Shown here: in pieces, positions 1 to 10,565 of the stretch
How the letters are laid out: every line of letters begins with the position of its first letter
Position numbering within the stretch: position 1 is the stretch's first letter
Source of the DNA: Halichoerus grypus
Taxonomy: Eukaryota; Chordata; Mammalia; Carnivora; Phocidae
Length of the DNA stretch: 64,000 nt
Direction of reading: 5' to 3'
Assembly: GCF_964656455.1 (NCBI RefSeq)
Contig: NC_135721.1
Location: 49,917,530-49,981,529, forward strand
Translations under genes and position numbers: made by a program
Notes under the pieces: model-generated
The model's input: only the letters and a program-made list of their open reading frames with translations
What the model was told of the DNA's origin: nothing
Database searches by the model: none

Positions 1-1255
1 TGGTCAAAGATCCATTAACCATAGTCATGAGGGTCTATTTTTGGACTTTATTCTGTTCTATTAATCTATGTGTCTTTTTACCAATACCACCATCTTGATT
101 GTTGTAGTTTTATATTAAGTCTTGAAATCAGATAGTATGAGTCTTTCAACTTTCTTTTCTAAAATTATTTTCACTATTCCAGTTCCTCTGCTTTTTCATA
201 TACAGCTTAGGGGTAGTTTGTTGATTTCTCTCAAAAAATCGCACTGGGAATTTTATTGGGATTTCATTTAAACCATAAACCAATACAGGGAATATTTTTG
301 GGGTTTGGCAGTGTGACTAATATGTTTAGATTTTATTTGTTTCTTTTTAAAATTTGTTTTTCCTCTGAGTTTCTTGGATTTGTGGTTTCCTGTCCTTCAG
401 TAATTTTGGAAAACTTATCAGCCACTATCTCTTCAAATATTTCCTCTTCCAAGTTTTTTCTCTCTTCTTCTGGGACTCCAATTTGATATTGTCCTACAGC
501 TTTCAGGTCTTCTGAATTTTTAATCTTTTTTTCTCTTTGTGCTTTAGTTTGGAAAATGTCTATTAAGCTACCTTTAAATTCAGTGATTCTTTTCTCTTCT
601 GCATCTAGTCTATGGATAAACCTGCCAAAGAAATTCTTCTCTATCTCTGATATTGCATCCCCGACCTGTAGTATTTCTATTTGACTTTCCTAGTTTTAAC
701 CTCAATGTTGAAGTGCCCCATCTGTTGAAGCATGTTGTCCACTTTTCCCATTAGATCCTTTAAAATATTAATCAAAATTATTTTTAAGGTTCTTATTTGA
801 TCATTTCCATATCTGGGTCACTTCTGTATCTAGTTCTATTAACTGCCTTCTCTCTTGACTTTTTTTTTTTTTTTTTTGCTTTTTTGTATTTCTTGTCATT
901 TTTTTGTTGAATGTTGGACATGTTGTGTAGAAAAATAGCAGAGACTGACATAAATAGTACTTTTGCCTGGAGGTGGACATGATTCTCTTTCTGTGAGACC
1001 ATTAATCTGTGTGAGTGTGTGTGTGGTTGTTGAGTTGCTCTAGTTGATGTTTGAACTGGGTTTGAGTATTGTTGTTGCCATAGTTACTTTCACATTATCA
1101 TGTCTTGCAAACTCCTGCAGCAGTGGGCTACCACTACCCACTACTTACTATCTTTTCTTCTGTGCTCTGCAAAAGTGAAACAGTTTGTGTGGTCCACCTC
1201 TCCTTAAATGGGCTATTCACTCTGAAATCTAGTTCATCTGGTACCTTTGTGACAA
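1..1255 (-). mobile_element. L1M/HAL1-like LINE remnant
   Basis: Read on the minus strand this is an old L1. Positions 1-300 carry the antisense of the ORF2 C-terminal region: a GATTGTTGTAGTTTTATATT motif, then 'gaaatcag...agtctttcaactt' and 'gggatttcattta'. From about 330 the text matches the upstream/ORF1-side region of L1M/HAL1 elements ('tttcttggatttgtggttt', 'ctcttcaaatatttcctc', 'cttctgggactccaatttga', 'ttgttgaatgttggacat'). The jump from ORF2 to upstream sequence shows an internal deletion or two joined fragments. No frame is intact. The family call comes from recalled consensus and is not an alignment. Confidence 0.75.
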
Positions 1256-1409
1256 CACCTCTCTGATAGGTTCAGGGAAACTCATAACTTTGTAGATCAG
1301 CCAGCTTAAAAAAAAACAAACAAACATGGTCATGTGGGGAAGCAATGTTGCCTTGTGATTTTCTACATCCTAAGAGAACGTAGATTTTTCTTGCCTTTTC
1401 ACACTTGTC

Positions 1410-1880
1410 TAGATGATCATAGGGTTTTCTCCTTTGATCTAAAGATGTAGTGAATTATTTTAATGGTTTTCTATTAAACTGTGTTTATATTATTTTAATA
1501 ATGCCCATTGCCTCATGTTGTATTATTCTTTTATTGTAGGGCTATTTTAATTTTCTAGCATTGATAGGCAGTTTTGTTTCATTGCTACATTTCTCATGTT
1601 TTTGTATCATGATTAATCTAGGTTTATGAAATCAACTGAATCTTTTACATCTTTCTATTCTCTGTAGAAGTTTATGTATCATGGAAATCCTCAATTCCAT
1701 GAACACTTAAGTGATAAAACAGTCATTGCACCATTTTTTGAGGTAGTTCTGTATCAACCTTTTCAATTTCTTCCTTAATTATTGGTCTTTTAAGACATTA
1801 TATTTCTTGAATTCCTTATGGTGATTCGTGTTTTCCAAGAAAAATTATTTATTTTATTGAGTTCCTTAAAGTTTAGACTT
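1410..1880 (-). mobile_element. Degenerate L1 ORF2 fragment
   Basis: A very diverged antisense L1 reverse-transcriptase region. The order of weak matches (a 'gtgaattattttaatggttttct' analogue, then 'tttctcatgtttttgtatc', then 'tcaatttcttccttaatt') follows L1 ORF2 read on the minus strand. It probably belongs with the element to its left. It is heavily decayed and could include non-L1 sequence. Confidence 0.45.
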
Positions 1881-1909
1881 GACTAGATTTGTAACCCTTG
1901 ATATAGCAT

Positions 1910-2090
1910 GAGAAAGAAGGCCCTAGGTAGACCCTCTGGGAGCACCAATATTTAAGAGTAGAGGAGGAAGAAGTATTACAAAAGAGTGTGAGAAGGAGAA
2001 TCCTAAGAAATATGGAAAACTAGGAGTCTGTGAGAGTCTGGAACCACAGGAAGAGAGATTTGTCAAGATTGAAAGTAATCAAGCGGAGCC
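1910..2090 (-). mobile_element. L2 LINE fragment (ORF2 region, antisense)
   Basis: The string 'ccctctgggagcaccaat' followed by 'gtgtgagaaggag', 'aaaactaggag', 'ctggaaccacaggaagagag' and 'tgtcaagattgaaagtaatc' follows, in order, the antisense of the mammalian L2 ORF2 region upstream of its RT fingers. It is strongly diverged, as expected for L2. Confidence 0.5.
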
Positions 2091-2600
2091 CATATTTCTT
2101 TGTCACATTAGGTTACTGAAGAAACTAGAAATTTATCCAGAATTTTGGAGGAAAAAAAATGAGATTCAAGAATTCTATATGTAAGGTAAGGTGCCATTTT
2201 GTAGTAAGGCAATAGAAAACATTTTTATTTATATACATATTCGGGAAAAATACCACATACCTATCTTCTATGAAAAAAAAAAACTTACTTAAGAATACAA
2301 TCCAATTAACAAGTAGATAAAACAAGAAAGTTCACAAATAAGGGAGTCATGTTATAAAAGAAACTGGTAACTGTTAAATGTAATATGGACACAGAACTAC
2401 GTCTAATTTATTGCAATTATTGTTCTGAAGCTGACTGCTTTCTTAGTTACATTTAAAAAGTATAAAAATGATAATGATAAAACTAATGTAAAAATGTCAA
2501 ATCATTTTGGCAAAAATTGAGAGGAGGAATTTAGGAGAAGTATGAGGTAAACATATACCAGTTCTTTATCTTTCATAGGGATATCTTAATAATACTCTTT
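2091..2600. other. Unassigned AT-rich stretch
   Basis: AT-rich spacer between L2 and L1 sequence. No repeat family, splice-like segment or open frame of interest was recognised. The minus-strand frame 2125-2325 is low complexity (F/L/N/K-rich) and looks spurious. Confidence 0.5.
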
Positions 2601-3436
2601 TTAAAGGTATATTTTATTGAGGTATAATTTACAATAAAATGCACACATTTTAAGTGTATGGGCCAATGAGTTTTGACAAATGTATACAACCTCATAACGA
2701 CTACTACAGTCAAGATACGAACATTTTAATTGCCTTAGAAGTTGTACTCGTGCCCTTACCCAGTTAATCTCTGTCCTCCACCCCTGCCCCTGATCTTAGA
2801 AAACCATTAATTTGTTTTCTATTTCTCTAGATTAGTCTTTCTAGAGTTTAATATAAACAGAATCATGTAATATGTACTCTTTTGTACCTGGCTTCTTTTC
2901 TTTAGTATAACATAATAAGCCTTAAAATCAAGTATTGTAAGTCCTTCAACTTTGGTCTTCTTTCAAAATCATTTTGACTATCCTAGTTCCTTTGATTTTC
3001 CATATAAATTTTAGAATTAACTTGTCAACTTCTGTTAAAAAAAACTACTGGAATTTTGATTGAGCTTGCTGCTGAATCTATAGACTGATTTGGGCAGAAT
3101 ATACGTCTTAATGATCCTGAATCTTCCAAAACGTGAATATGATCTTTTCCTTCATTTACTTAAATTTAATTGTTTTTCTCCCAGCAGTGTTTTATATAGT
3201 TTAATTTTATCTCTAAATGATCCATATTTTTGATGCTATTGTAGTTAATACTATTAAACTATTGTAAATAGTTTAATTGCAAGTTGAGGAAGTTCCCTTC
3301 TATTTTAGTTTACTGAGAGCATTTATCATGAATGGGTGTTGAATTTTGTCAAATGCTTTTACTCTGTCTAGTGATATGATCACGTGATTTTTCTTTTTCA
3401 GCCTGTTGATACGATGGATTATGTTAATTGATTTTT

Positions 3437-3621
3437 TTTAAAGATTTTTTTTTTTTTTTTTTTTTGAGAGAGAGAGAGAGAGCACAAGAGGGGAGGATCA
3501 GAGGGAGAAGCAGACTCCCCGCTGAACAGGGAGCCCAATGCGGGACTTGATCCCGGGACTCCAGGATAATGACTTGAGCCAAAGGGAGTCACTTAACCAA
3601 CTGAGCCACCCAGGAGCCCCC
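3437..3621 (-). mobile_element. SINEC (CAN-SINE), minus orientation
   Basis: Begins on the plus strand with the antisense of the A-rich tail (AAAGA then a long T run), then the GA-rich tract, 'cccgctgaacagggagccc', 'gatcccgggactccaggat', and ends at the tRNA-Lys-derived head (antisense 'gagccacccaggagcccc'). A perfect 13-bp target-site duplication, ttaattgattttt, lies at 3424-3436 and 3622-3634. This proves insertion into the surrounding L1 and dates it as younger than that L1. Confidence 0.95.
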
Positions 3622-3827
3622 TTAATTGATTTTTGAATGTTGAACCAATCTTGCATACTTGGGATAAATTCCACTTGGTCATGGTATATAATTCTTTTTT
3701 ATACATTGTTGGATTAGAGTTGCTAATATTTTGTTGAAGATTTTTGCATCTATGTTCATGATATTGGTCTGTAGTTTTCTTTCTTTTAATGTCTTTGCTC
3801 AGTTTTGGTATTAGGGTAATGCTAGCC

Positions 3828-4067
3828 TCATGGAATTATTTCTGAATTATTGCCCCTGCTTCTATCCTCTGAGAGGGATTGTAGAGAATTGGTAGCCTTA
3901 GATGTTTGGTAGAATTCAATAGTGACCCTATCTGGGCCTGGTGCTTTCTGTTTTGGAAGATTATTAAATATCAATTCAATTTCATTAATAGATATAAGCC
4001 TATTCAGATTGTCTATTTCTTCTTTTGTGAATTTTGGCAAATTGTGTCCGTCAAGGAATTGGTCCAT
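3828..4067 (-). pseudogene. L1 ORF2 reverse-transcriptase fragment
   Basis: The conceptual 79-residue product starts MDQFLDGHNLPKFTKEEIDN and contains KQKAPGPDRVTIEFYQT, which corresponds to the L1 ORF2 segment just before the RT palm (the xPGPDG-type motif followed by 'xxFYQ'). It is a relic inside the surrounding L1, a tiny part of a roughly 1,250-residue protein. The initiator methionine is internal to the ancestral frame and has no meaning as a start. Confidence 0.85.
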
Positions 4068-4825
4068 TTCATCTAGGTTTCCAAATTTTGGGGCATATAG
4101 CTGTTTCCATTATTTCTTTATTATCCTTTTAATATCCATGGGATCTGTAGTTATGTCCTTTCTTTCATTTGTGATATTAGAAATTTGTGTCCTCTCTTTT
4201 TTTTTATTAGCTAGATTGGAGAGAGGTTTATTAATTTTATTGATCTTTTCGAAGAACCATCTTCTGGTTACTTTGACTTTCTCTATTAATTTCCTGTTTT
4301 AAATTTCATTGACTTCTCTAGTTCTTGATATTTTTTTTCCTTCTTCTGCTTATTTTTTATTTAATTTGCTTGTCTTTTTCAAGTTTCCTGAAACATAAAC
4401 TTAGATGATTGATTTTAGATCTTTCTTCTTTCCAAATGTATGCATTTAATGATATAAACATCCCTCTAAGCACAGCTTTCATTGTATCTCACAAATTTTG
4501 ATAAAAGTTCTATTTTCATTTTCATTCAGTTCAAAATATTTTAGATTTTACTTGAGATTTCTTCTTTGACTCGTGTGTTGTTTAATTTTCACGTACTTTG
4601 GGATTTTCCAGTTATCTGTTACTGGTTTCCAGTTTAATTCCATTGTGGTCTGAAAGCTGATACTGTATGATTTCTATTCTTTTAAATTGGTTAAGGTGTG
4701 TCATGGCCCATAATGTGGTATATCTTGGAGAATATTTCATGTAAGCTTGAGAAGAATGTGTATTCTGTTATTGTTGGATGAAGTAGGGTATAGGTTTTTC
4801 ACAGATTTAAAAAAATCTTTGATTC

Positions 4826-6384
4826 CTGCTTTGTGGAGAATTTTTAATCATGAATGACAGTTGCATTATGTCAAATGTTTTTCCTTACAGATTGAATGTT
4901 TTCCTTTAATTTTTTACTTTACTTTTATTTTTATTTTATTTATTTATTTTTTAATACGGTGGGGGTGCACCATTCCTAGAGGTACTGCAATACCAGGTTG
5001 ATGCACAGGGTGGACAGAGCAAACTCCTATTCCATCTCCCTGCTCCAAAAACCCACTTAATATATTGTCCTTGGACAGAGAACATATCAGATATTAAACT
5101 GATAAGAACAGATGCTGCACTCAATCCTAGGCAAAAGGCTGAGAAGTGATCACCTTTGTTTTTAACATGGTGAGATGTATTGATTGGATTTTTGAGTGTT
5201 AAACCAAGCTTGCATTCCTGGGAAATGCTTCACTTTGTCATGATTTATATATGTATTACTGGTTTCAATTTGCTAGGATTTTGTTAAGAATTTTTTTATA
5301 TTCATGAAGGATATTGGTCTGCTGTTTTCTCTTCTTCCAATGTCTTATTATAGTTCAATATTATGATAATACTGACTTCCCCCTCTATTTTATGAAAGAG
5401 TTTATATCAGATTAGTGTTATTTCTTTTTAAGTAGAAAAAGAAATAACAGAAATAGAAATAAATAGAATTTATGAGTGAAGTCATCTGAGTCTTCAGTTT
5501 TATTTGTGGTACTATTTTTTCATCACAAATTCAAATTTTGAAATTTTATTCATTGTGTAAATAAATTTATGCATTTTCTGTAATTTATCAAACTTACTAT
5601 CATAAACTAATTCCTAATATTATTTTATTACCTTTTGGCATATATAGAATCTAAATGAACTCTCTGTCTTTTATTCCTAATATTGGTCATTTGTGTCTTC
5701 CTTTTTTTCTTGATAAATTTAGCTAGAGATTTCTAATTAAAACCATTCTTTTTAAAGAACCAACTTCTGTTTTTGTTAATTTTCTCTCGTGTGCTCTCAT
5801 GTGTTTGTTTCCTATTTTTTTTTTTCTACTCTTGCCTTTCTTTTTTTTTTTTTTTTTCCTACTGACTTTAGGCTTATTTTTCTCTTCTTTTTATAACTTC
5901 TTAGTTGTTAATTATGTTATTAATTTTGGGCCTTTCTTCTTTTCTAACATAAATAGTTAGTGATATGAATTTACCTCTAACTACTGCTGTAGTTATATCC
6001 CACAATTTTCATTTTCCTCAACATACTTTCTAATTTTATGTGTTATTTCTTCTTTGATTTATTTGTTATTTAGAAATGTCTTGTTTAACTTCAAAACACT
6101 TGGGAGCTACCCAAATATCTTTCTTCTATTGATTTTCAGTTTAACTATTTTCAGATACTCTGTAAGATTTCCGTGTTTTTCCAATTTATTGAGATTTGAA
6201 AAAAATGGCTCAACATATGATCTATCTGGTAACTATTCCATATGCTCTTGAAAAGAATATGTTTCTACTGTTGATGTGTGTATGTTCTCAGGATAAGTTT
6301 CAATTAGGTTATGTTGCTTGATATTGTTATTTGACTTTTCTATATGCTTACTGATTTTCTGTCTACTTGTTCTTTCTTTTTCTT
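4826..6384 (-). mobile_element. Second L1 ORF2 segment, minus strand
   Basis: At about 4826 the sequence restarts at an ORF2 point already covered by the previous element ('atttttaatcatgaatg...tgtcaaatg' repeats the theme seen at about 3315-3350) and again runs through the RT region ('gcttgcattcctgggaaat', 'aggatattggtctgctgttt', 'agaaccaacttctgttttt'). The two copies are clearly diverged, so this is a separate L1 rather than a recent duplication. It hosts the U2 pseudogene. Confidence 0.8.
4961..5150 (-). pseudogene. RNU2 pseudogene: U2 snRNA retropseudogene
   Basis: The minus strand reads as a full-length spliceosomal U2 snRNA copy of about 190 nt. The 5' end at 5150 is ATCACTTCTCAGCCTTTTG, followed by TCTTATCAGTTTAATATCTG, ACAATATATTAAGTGG, GGAGCAGGGAGATGGAATAG and the 3' end ...GGTGCACCCCC. 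By eye it has roughly two dozen substitutions relative to standard mammalian U2, and essentially every CpG has decayed. The branch-point-recognition stretch GTAGTA has become GCAGCA, and the Sm-site ATTTTTGG has become GTTTTTGG, so it cannot be a working snRNA. An A-rich tail (AATAAATAAATAAAATAAAAATA on the minus strand) lies beyond the 3' end. Imperfect flanking repeats (cctttaattttttac and cctttgtttttaac) indicate LINE-mediated insertion into the surrounding L1. Confidence 0.95.
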
Positions 6385-7440
6385 AATTGAAAAATAATTG
6401 GGTATAATTGGCAAATATAATTGTATGTATTTAAAGTGTATAATGTGATGATGTGATATATATATACACTGTGAAATGATTACCCAGATCAAGATAATTT
6501 ACACATCCATCAACTCACAGAGTTAACTATTTATGTATGTGGTAAGAATGCATAAGATCTACTCTGAGCAACTTTCAAGTATACAGTACCATTATTATTA
6601 ACGATAGTCACCATGTTGTGCATTAAGTCCTCAGAACTTATCTTCTTATAACTGAAAATTTGTACCCTTTGACCAACATCACCCCATTTTCTCCTCCCCC
6701 AGCCCCTAGAAACTACTATTCTATTCTATTCCTATAAAATTGTCTTTTTTTTTTTAACATTCCAATATAAGTGATACCATATAGTATTTGTCTTTCTCTG
6801 TCTGACTTTACTTCACATAATGGCTTCAGGTTCATGCATGTTGTCACAAACAGCAGGATTTTTTTTAAGGGCCGAATAATATTCCATCATGTGAGATATA
6901 TACATATATATACATTATATAGTACATGTATACTATATATGTTATATATGTGTTATATTTATAACATTTTCATTATCCATTCATCCATTAAAGGACACTT
7001 AGATTGTTTCCATATCTTGGCTATTTGTGAATAATGCTGCAATGAACGTGGGTGTGCAAATATCTCTTTGAGACAATAGTATCAATTCTTTTAGACAAAT
7101 ACCCAGAAATTACTGGGTTATATGGTAATACTGGATTACTGGATTATATGGTAGTTCTATTTTTAATTTTTTGAGGAATCATCATACCATTTTCCACAAT
7201 GGCTGTACATACTTACATTCTTACCAACAGTGTATAAGGATTCCCTTTTCTTCACATATTCACTAATATTTGTTATCTATTGTCTTTTTTATAATAGCCA
7301 TGCCAACCTATATGAGGTGACACTTTACTGAGGTTTTGATTTGCATTTCCTTGATGATTAGTGACATTGAGCACCTCTTCACATACCTTTTGGCATTTGT
7401 ATGTCCACCATCTTTCTATTTACTTTCTATTTGTCCCATG
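6385..7440 (-). mobile_element. L1MA/L1MB-type 3' UTR
   Basis: Antisense of an L1 3' end: 'ggtataattggcaaatataa', 'aatgattacccagatcaag', 'gtaccctttgaccaacatc', 'ttccatcatgtg', 'cttggctatttgtgaataat', 'gctgcaatgaacgtgggtg', 'atggctgtacatacttac', and 'ttgatttgcatttccttgat' all in the expected order. A TA-rich simple repeat has expanded at about 6893-6968. Confidence 0.88.
6893..6968. repeat. TA/TATAC-rich low-complexity tract
   Basis: Imperfect alternating purine-pyrimidine sequence (atatatac and tatatatg runs) inside the L1 3' UTR. Probably local expansion within the LINE. Confidence 0.8.
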
Positions 7441-7611
7441 TATTCATTTTTTTCTCCTTTGAATTACTTTTTTTGATTCTCTTTTGCCTCCACTATTGAT
7501 TTATTAGCTTCTTTGTTTTATTTTTAGAGATTGCTCTAGTGTTTTTTATATATCTCTTTAACTAATCTAAGTCTACCTTCAAATGGCATTGTACTACTTT
7601 ATGGATTATGT

Positions 7612-7672
7612 ATGACATATATATATATATACACATATATGTATGTGTATATATGTGTATATATATCTATCT
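7612..7672. repeat. (TA)n / (TG)n microsatellite
   Basis: Alternating tatatata, cacatatatg and tgtgtatata segments with little interruption. Confidence 0.85.
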
Positions 7673-7899
7673 TAAGTTTTCTTTAAATTATTGAACATAT
7701 TCATAATAGCTATTTAAGTAGTATTTAAGTATTAAGGTGATAATTTCTTCACCTATACCATCTAGGTCTCTTTCTATTGAATGTTTTTTTTTCCTGATTA
7801 TGGGTCACATTTTTCTGCTTCTAGTCATCTCTAGAAATTTTAGATTGGAAGTTGGAAATTGTAAGTAATACATTCTTGAAATTCAAGATTTTGTTCTCT

Positions 7900-8090
7900 C
7901 TCTTTTTTTTTTAAGATTTTATTTATTTGACAGAGAGAGCGAGAGAGGAAACACAAGCAGGGGAAGTGGGAGAGGGAGAAGCAGACTTCCCGTGGAGCAG
8001 GGAGCCCGATGCGGGACTCGATCCCAGGACCCTGGGATCATGACCTGAGCCGAAGGCAGATGCTTAATGACTGAGCCACCCAAGCGCCCC
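7900..8090 (-). mobile_element. SINEC (CAN-SINE), minus orientation
   Basis: T-run plus AAGATTTTATTTATTTG (tail antisense), GA-rich block, 'ggagcagggagcccgatgc', 'ccaggaccctgggatcatga', 'gagccacccaagcgcccc'. A perfect 16-bp target-site duplication caagattttgttctct lies at 7884-7899 and 8091-8106. The perfect duplication suggests a fairly young insertion. Confidence 0.96.
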
Positions 8091-8680
8091 CAAGATTTTG
8101 TTCTCTTTTTTAAAGAGCATTGGGCTTTGTTGTGGTAAGCAGCAAAGTCACCAGTGATTTAGTTTGATCCTTTCAAGGCCTTTTTTAAAGCATTTTTCTG
8201 GTGGGCTTTTCGCCTATGATTTTGTCCTACTGTTAATGTGTGATTCTTCTTTGGATCTCTACTGAATGTACTACATGTTCAATAAGGACTCTTCCAGCCC
8301 TGTTTGACATCTTAGAATATTCACCTTCTGACTCACTGATTATTATTTTCCATTCTCATAGAGCTTTATTCTACACACAGCGATTTTAGTATTCATCAAA
8401 AACTCCTAAAAGGATTCCTATGCATATTTCTCAAGTTCTTCTTCTGAATAGTTTACTCCACCTGGGAATTCTTCCCCTCAATGCTTTAGCTTCCTCATAA
8501 TCCCTGAACTCCAATCTCTGTTTCCTCAACTCAGTGAGATTGCCATACATAGCTTCTGAGCTACCTATTATCCAATATCTGGAAGCAGCTATTTCATGTA
8601 TTTATCTAATTTCTAGTTGTTTAAGGTAGAAAAGTAAGCCCCATACCCATTAATCTATTATCACTGGAATTAGAAGGGTA

Positions 8681-8935
8681 AGTACTCTTTTACTTCTTGA
8701 CTTGGATAATTATAGAAATATAGACTTAAATAAGTTGCAGAAATTAGCTTTGTTGATTTTCCTGATGTTTACTGAAAATATTACCAAAGTACAGAAGTTA
8801 TGACAAAGGAAATAACCACTGTTAATATTTTGTCATGTGTCTTTGCAACTTTTGTCTATACTTGGTGACACTTATAGGTATGGGTTCATCATTTTACCTT
8901 TGTAGTGGATGGTGAACCCTCGGTAATTGGACAAA
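8681..8935. other. Junction between opposing L1 blocks
   Basis: Contains 'aaataaccactgttaat', a phrase common in old mammalian interspersed repeats, but I cannot assign a family. This is where L1 orientation switches from minus to plus. Confidence 0.4.
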
Positions 8936-9094
8936 CAAAAATAAGTAGTATAAATCTTGGAATGGAGTTAGTAATTTTATCATTATTTACAGATAATATG
9001 ATTACCTATTTAGAAGACCCAAGAAGATAAACTAAAATGACTGGAAATAGTAATATTTTTCAAAATTAAAATTTTTATATGCCAATATTAACTA

Positions 9095-9638
9095 CAATTG
9101 ATTCTCGAATAACATGAGGTTTAGGGGCATCAACCCCCATGCAGTAGAAAATCCACATATAACTTTATGGGCGCCTGGGTGGCTCAGTCGTTAAGCGTCT
9201 GCCTTCGGCTCAGGTCATGATCCCAGGGTCCTGGGATCGAGCCCCACATCGGGCTCCCTGCTTGGCAGGAAGCCTGCTTCTCCCTCTCCCACTCCCCCTG
9301 CTTGTGTTCCTGCTCTCGCTATCTCTCTCTCTGTCAAATAAATAAATAAAATCTTTAAAAAAAAAAAAAAAAAGAAAATCCACATATAACTTTTGACTTT
9401 CCCAAAACTTAACTACTAATAGCCTACAATTGACTAGAAGCCCTAATGATAACATAATCAGTCAATTAACACATATTTTGCATTTATATGTTTTATATAC
9501 TGATTCTTACAATAAAGTAAGCAAGAGAAAAGAAAATGTTATTAAGAAAATCATAAGGAAGAGAAAATACATTTACAGTACTGTATCCAAAAATCCAGAC
9601 TAATGCAGTTCAAACCTATGTTGTTCAAGGATCAACTG
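9095..9638. mobile_element. Tigger/MER8-like DNA transposon fragment
   Basis: Terminal inverted repeats are visible: left CAATTGATTCTCGAATAACA, right (read inward) CAGTTGATCCTTGAACAACA. Both fit the CAGTTGACCCTTGAACAACA end typical of MER8/Tigger-type (Tc1/mariner) non-autonomous elements. Internal text 'cttaactactaatagcctac' and 'gttattaagaaaatcataag' fits the same family. It is inserted in the plus-strand L1 and is itself split by a SINEC (9169-9373). Exact subfamily not determined. Confidence 0.8.
9169..9373 (+). mobile_element. SINEC (CAN-SINE), full length, plus orientation
   Basis: Complete element: head gggcgcctgggtggctcagt, then 'ttaagcgtctgccttcggct', 'catgatcccagggtcctggg', 'ctgcttctccctctcccact', CT repeats, AAATAAATAAATAAAATC and a poly-A tail. 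Perfect 20-bp target-site duplication gaaaatccacatataacttt at 9147-9166 and 9374-9393. This is the clearest lineage marker in the window. Its head carries the tRNA-derived Pol III box A/B, so Pol III transcription is possible in principle. Confidence 0.97.
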
Positions 9639-10565
9639 TCAGTAGGAAGTATAATGCGAAAAAGATCTTTATTACAATAGCAACAAATATATGCAATGCC
9701 ACATATATATGTAATTAGGTTTATGGAAATATACGGAAAAAAATTGTATGAAGAAAATTATAAAGCTCACTTGAATTTTTTAAATAACTAGCAAGAATAT
9801 TGTGTTCTCATTTAGGAATGTTAAATACTAGGAAGTTGTCCATTTCCCACATATTTAACTATAATTTGTAGTCTTCATCAAAATCCATATGGGATTTTTT
9901 AGGACTAGGCAGAATGTTTCTAAAAATTATTGAAAGAATAAAGTTTGATAAGGTCCAGGGAATTTTGAAAAAAAGGAGAGTAACAAAATGGGAGTATCCT
10001 TACCAGATATTAAAATTTATAATAAAGTTACAATAATCACAATCGTATGGAACTAGTGCAAGAATAGACAAAACAGATCAGTGGAGCAAAAAGACAAAGC
10101 CCAGAACAAATCCAAAAATATTCAAGAATGTATTGCAGAATAAGAGTGGCATTTTAAGTCAGTGGGGAATGGATGAATTTCTTCAATAAATACATTTGCA
10201 TTTACTATATAATATAGTTGGGGGCAGGGGATATATGAGGAATTAAAACATAATTTGTGTCAGAATAAATCCAGGTAGGTTAAAGGCTAAAATGTAAAAT
10301 ATGAAGCTTATTCAAACGGTGGGAAACAGACACTCTTATATATTCTTGGTGAACAGTAATTTGTATACCCCTTTGGAGAACTATTTGGCAATATCTTATA
10401 TCAATATTTTAATAATAAAGAGATGTCCATATACTTTGGGCCTACAATTCCTTTTCTGTTAATTCATCTGGTAATTTATGTAGATACACTGGTCCAAGTG
10501 CACAAATAAATATCCTTGGACAAGAATATTAATGGCAGTATTATTTATGATAGTGTAACAGAACA

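Larger units (their letters stand above)
2605..4825 (-). mobile_element. L1M (L1ME-type) LINE, 3' UTR to mid ORF2
   Basis: Starts with the classic antisense L1M 3' UTR ('ttattgaggtataattta', 'gagttttgacaaatgtat', 'cctggcttcttttctttagt'). At about 2925 it jumps by internal deletion to ORF2 ('gtaagtccttcaactttg') and then runs through the RT domain antisense ('gttgaggaagttcccttct', 'tcttgcatacttgggataaa', 'tatctgggcctggtgcttt', 'attccattgtggtctgaaag'). It is interrupted by a SINEC at 3437-3621. Decayed beyond mobility; one conceptual RT piece is listed separately. Confidence 0.88.
7441..8680 (-). mobile_element. L1M/HAL1 upstream-region fragment
   Basis: Antisense upstream part of an old L1: 'tttagagattgctctagtg', 'ggcattgtactactttatg', 'cctgattatgggtcacatt', 'attttagattggaagttgg', 'gggctttgttgtggtaagc', 'gtttgatcctttcaaggcc', and near the end 'gttgtttaaggtagaaaag'. 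It contains a SINEC (7900-8090) and a (TA)n tract at 7612-7672. No reading frame survives. Confidence 0.78.
8940..10565 (+). mobile_element. L1M LINE (ORF2 to 3' UTR), plus strand
   Basis: Sense L1: 'attatttacagataatatga' and 'tttagaagacccaagaag' match the ORF2 RT region. After a nested DNA transposon the element resumes at about 9640 ('tcatcaaaatccatatggg', 'gaatagacaaaacagatc', 'ggagaactatttggcaat', 'ggcagtattatttatgata'). It is cut at about 10,565 by an insertion, and its 3' end resumes at about 11,740. Confidence 0.8.

Noticed and set aside
9169..9240. tRNA-Lys-like sequence
   Set aside because: It is the tRNA-derived head of a SINEC with target-site duplication, not a tRNA gene. The same applies to the other SINEC copies.
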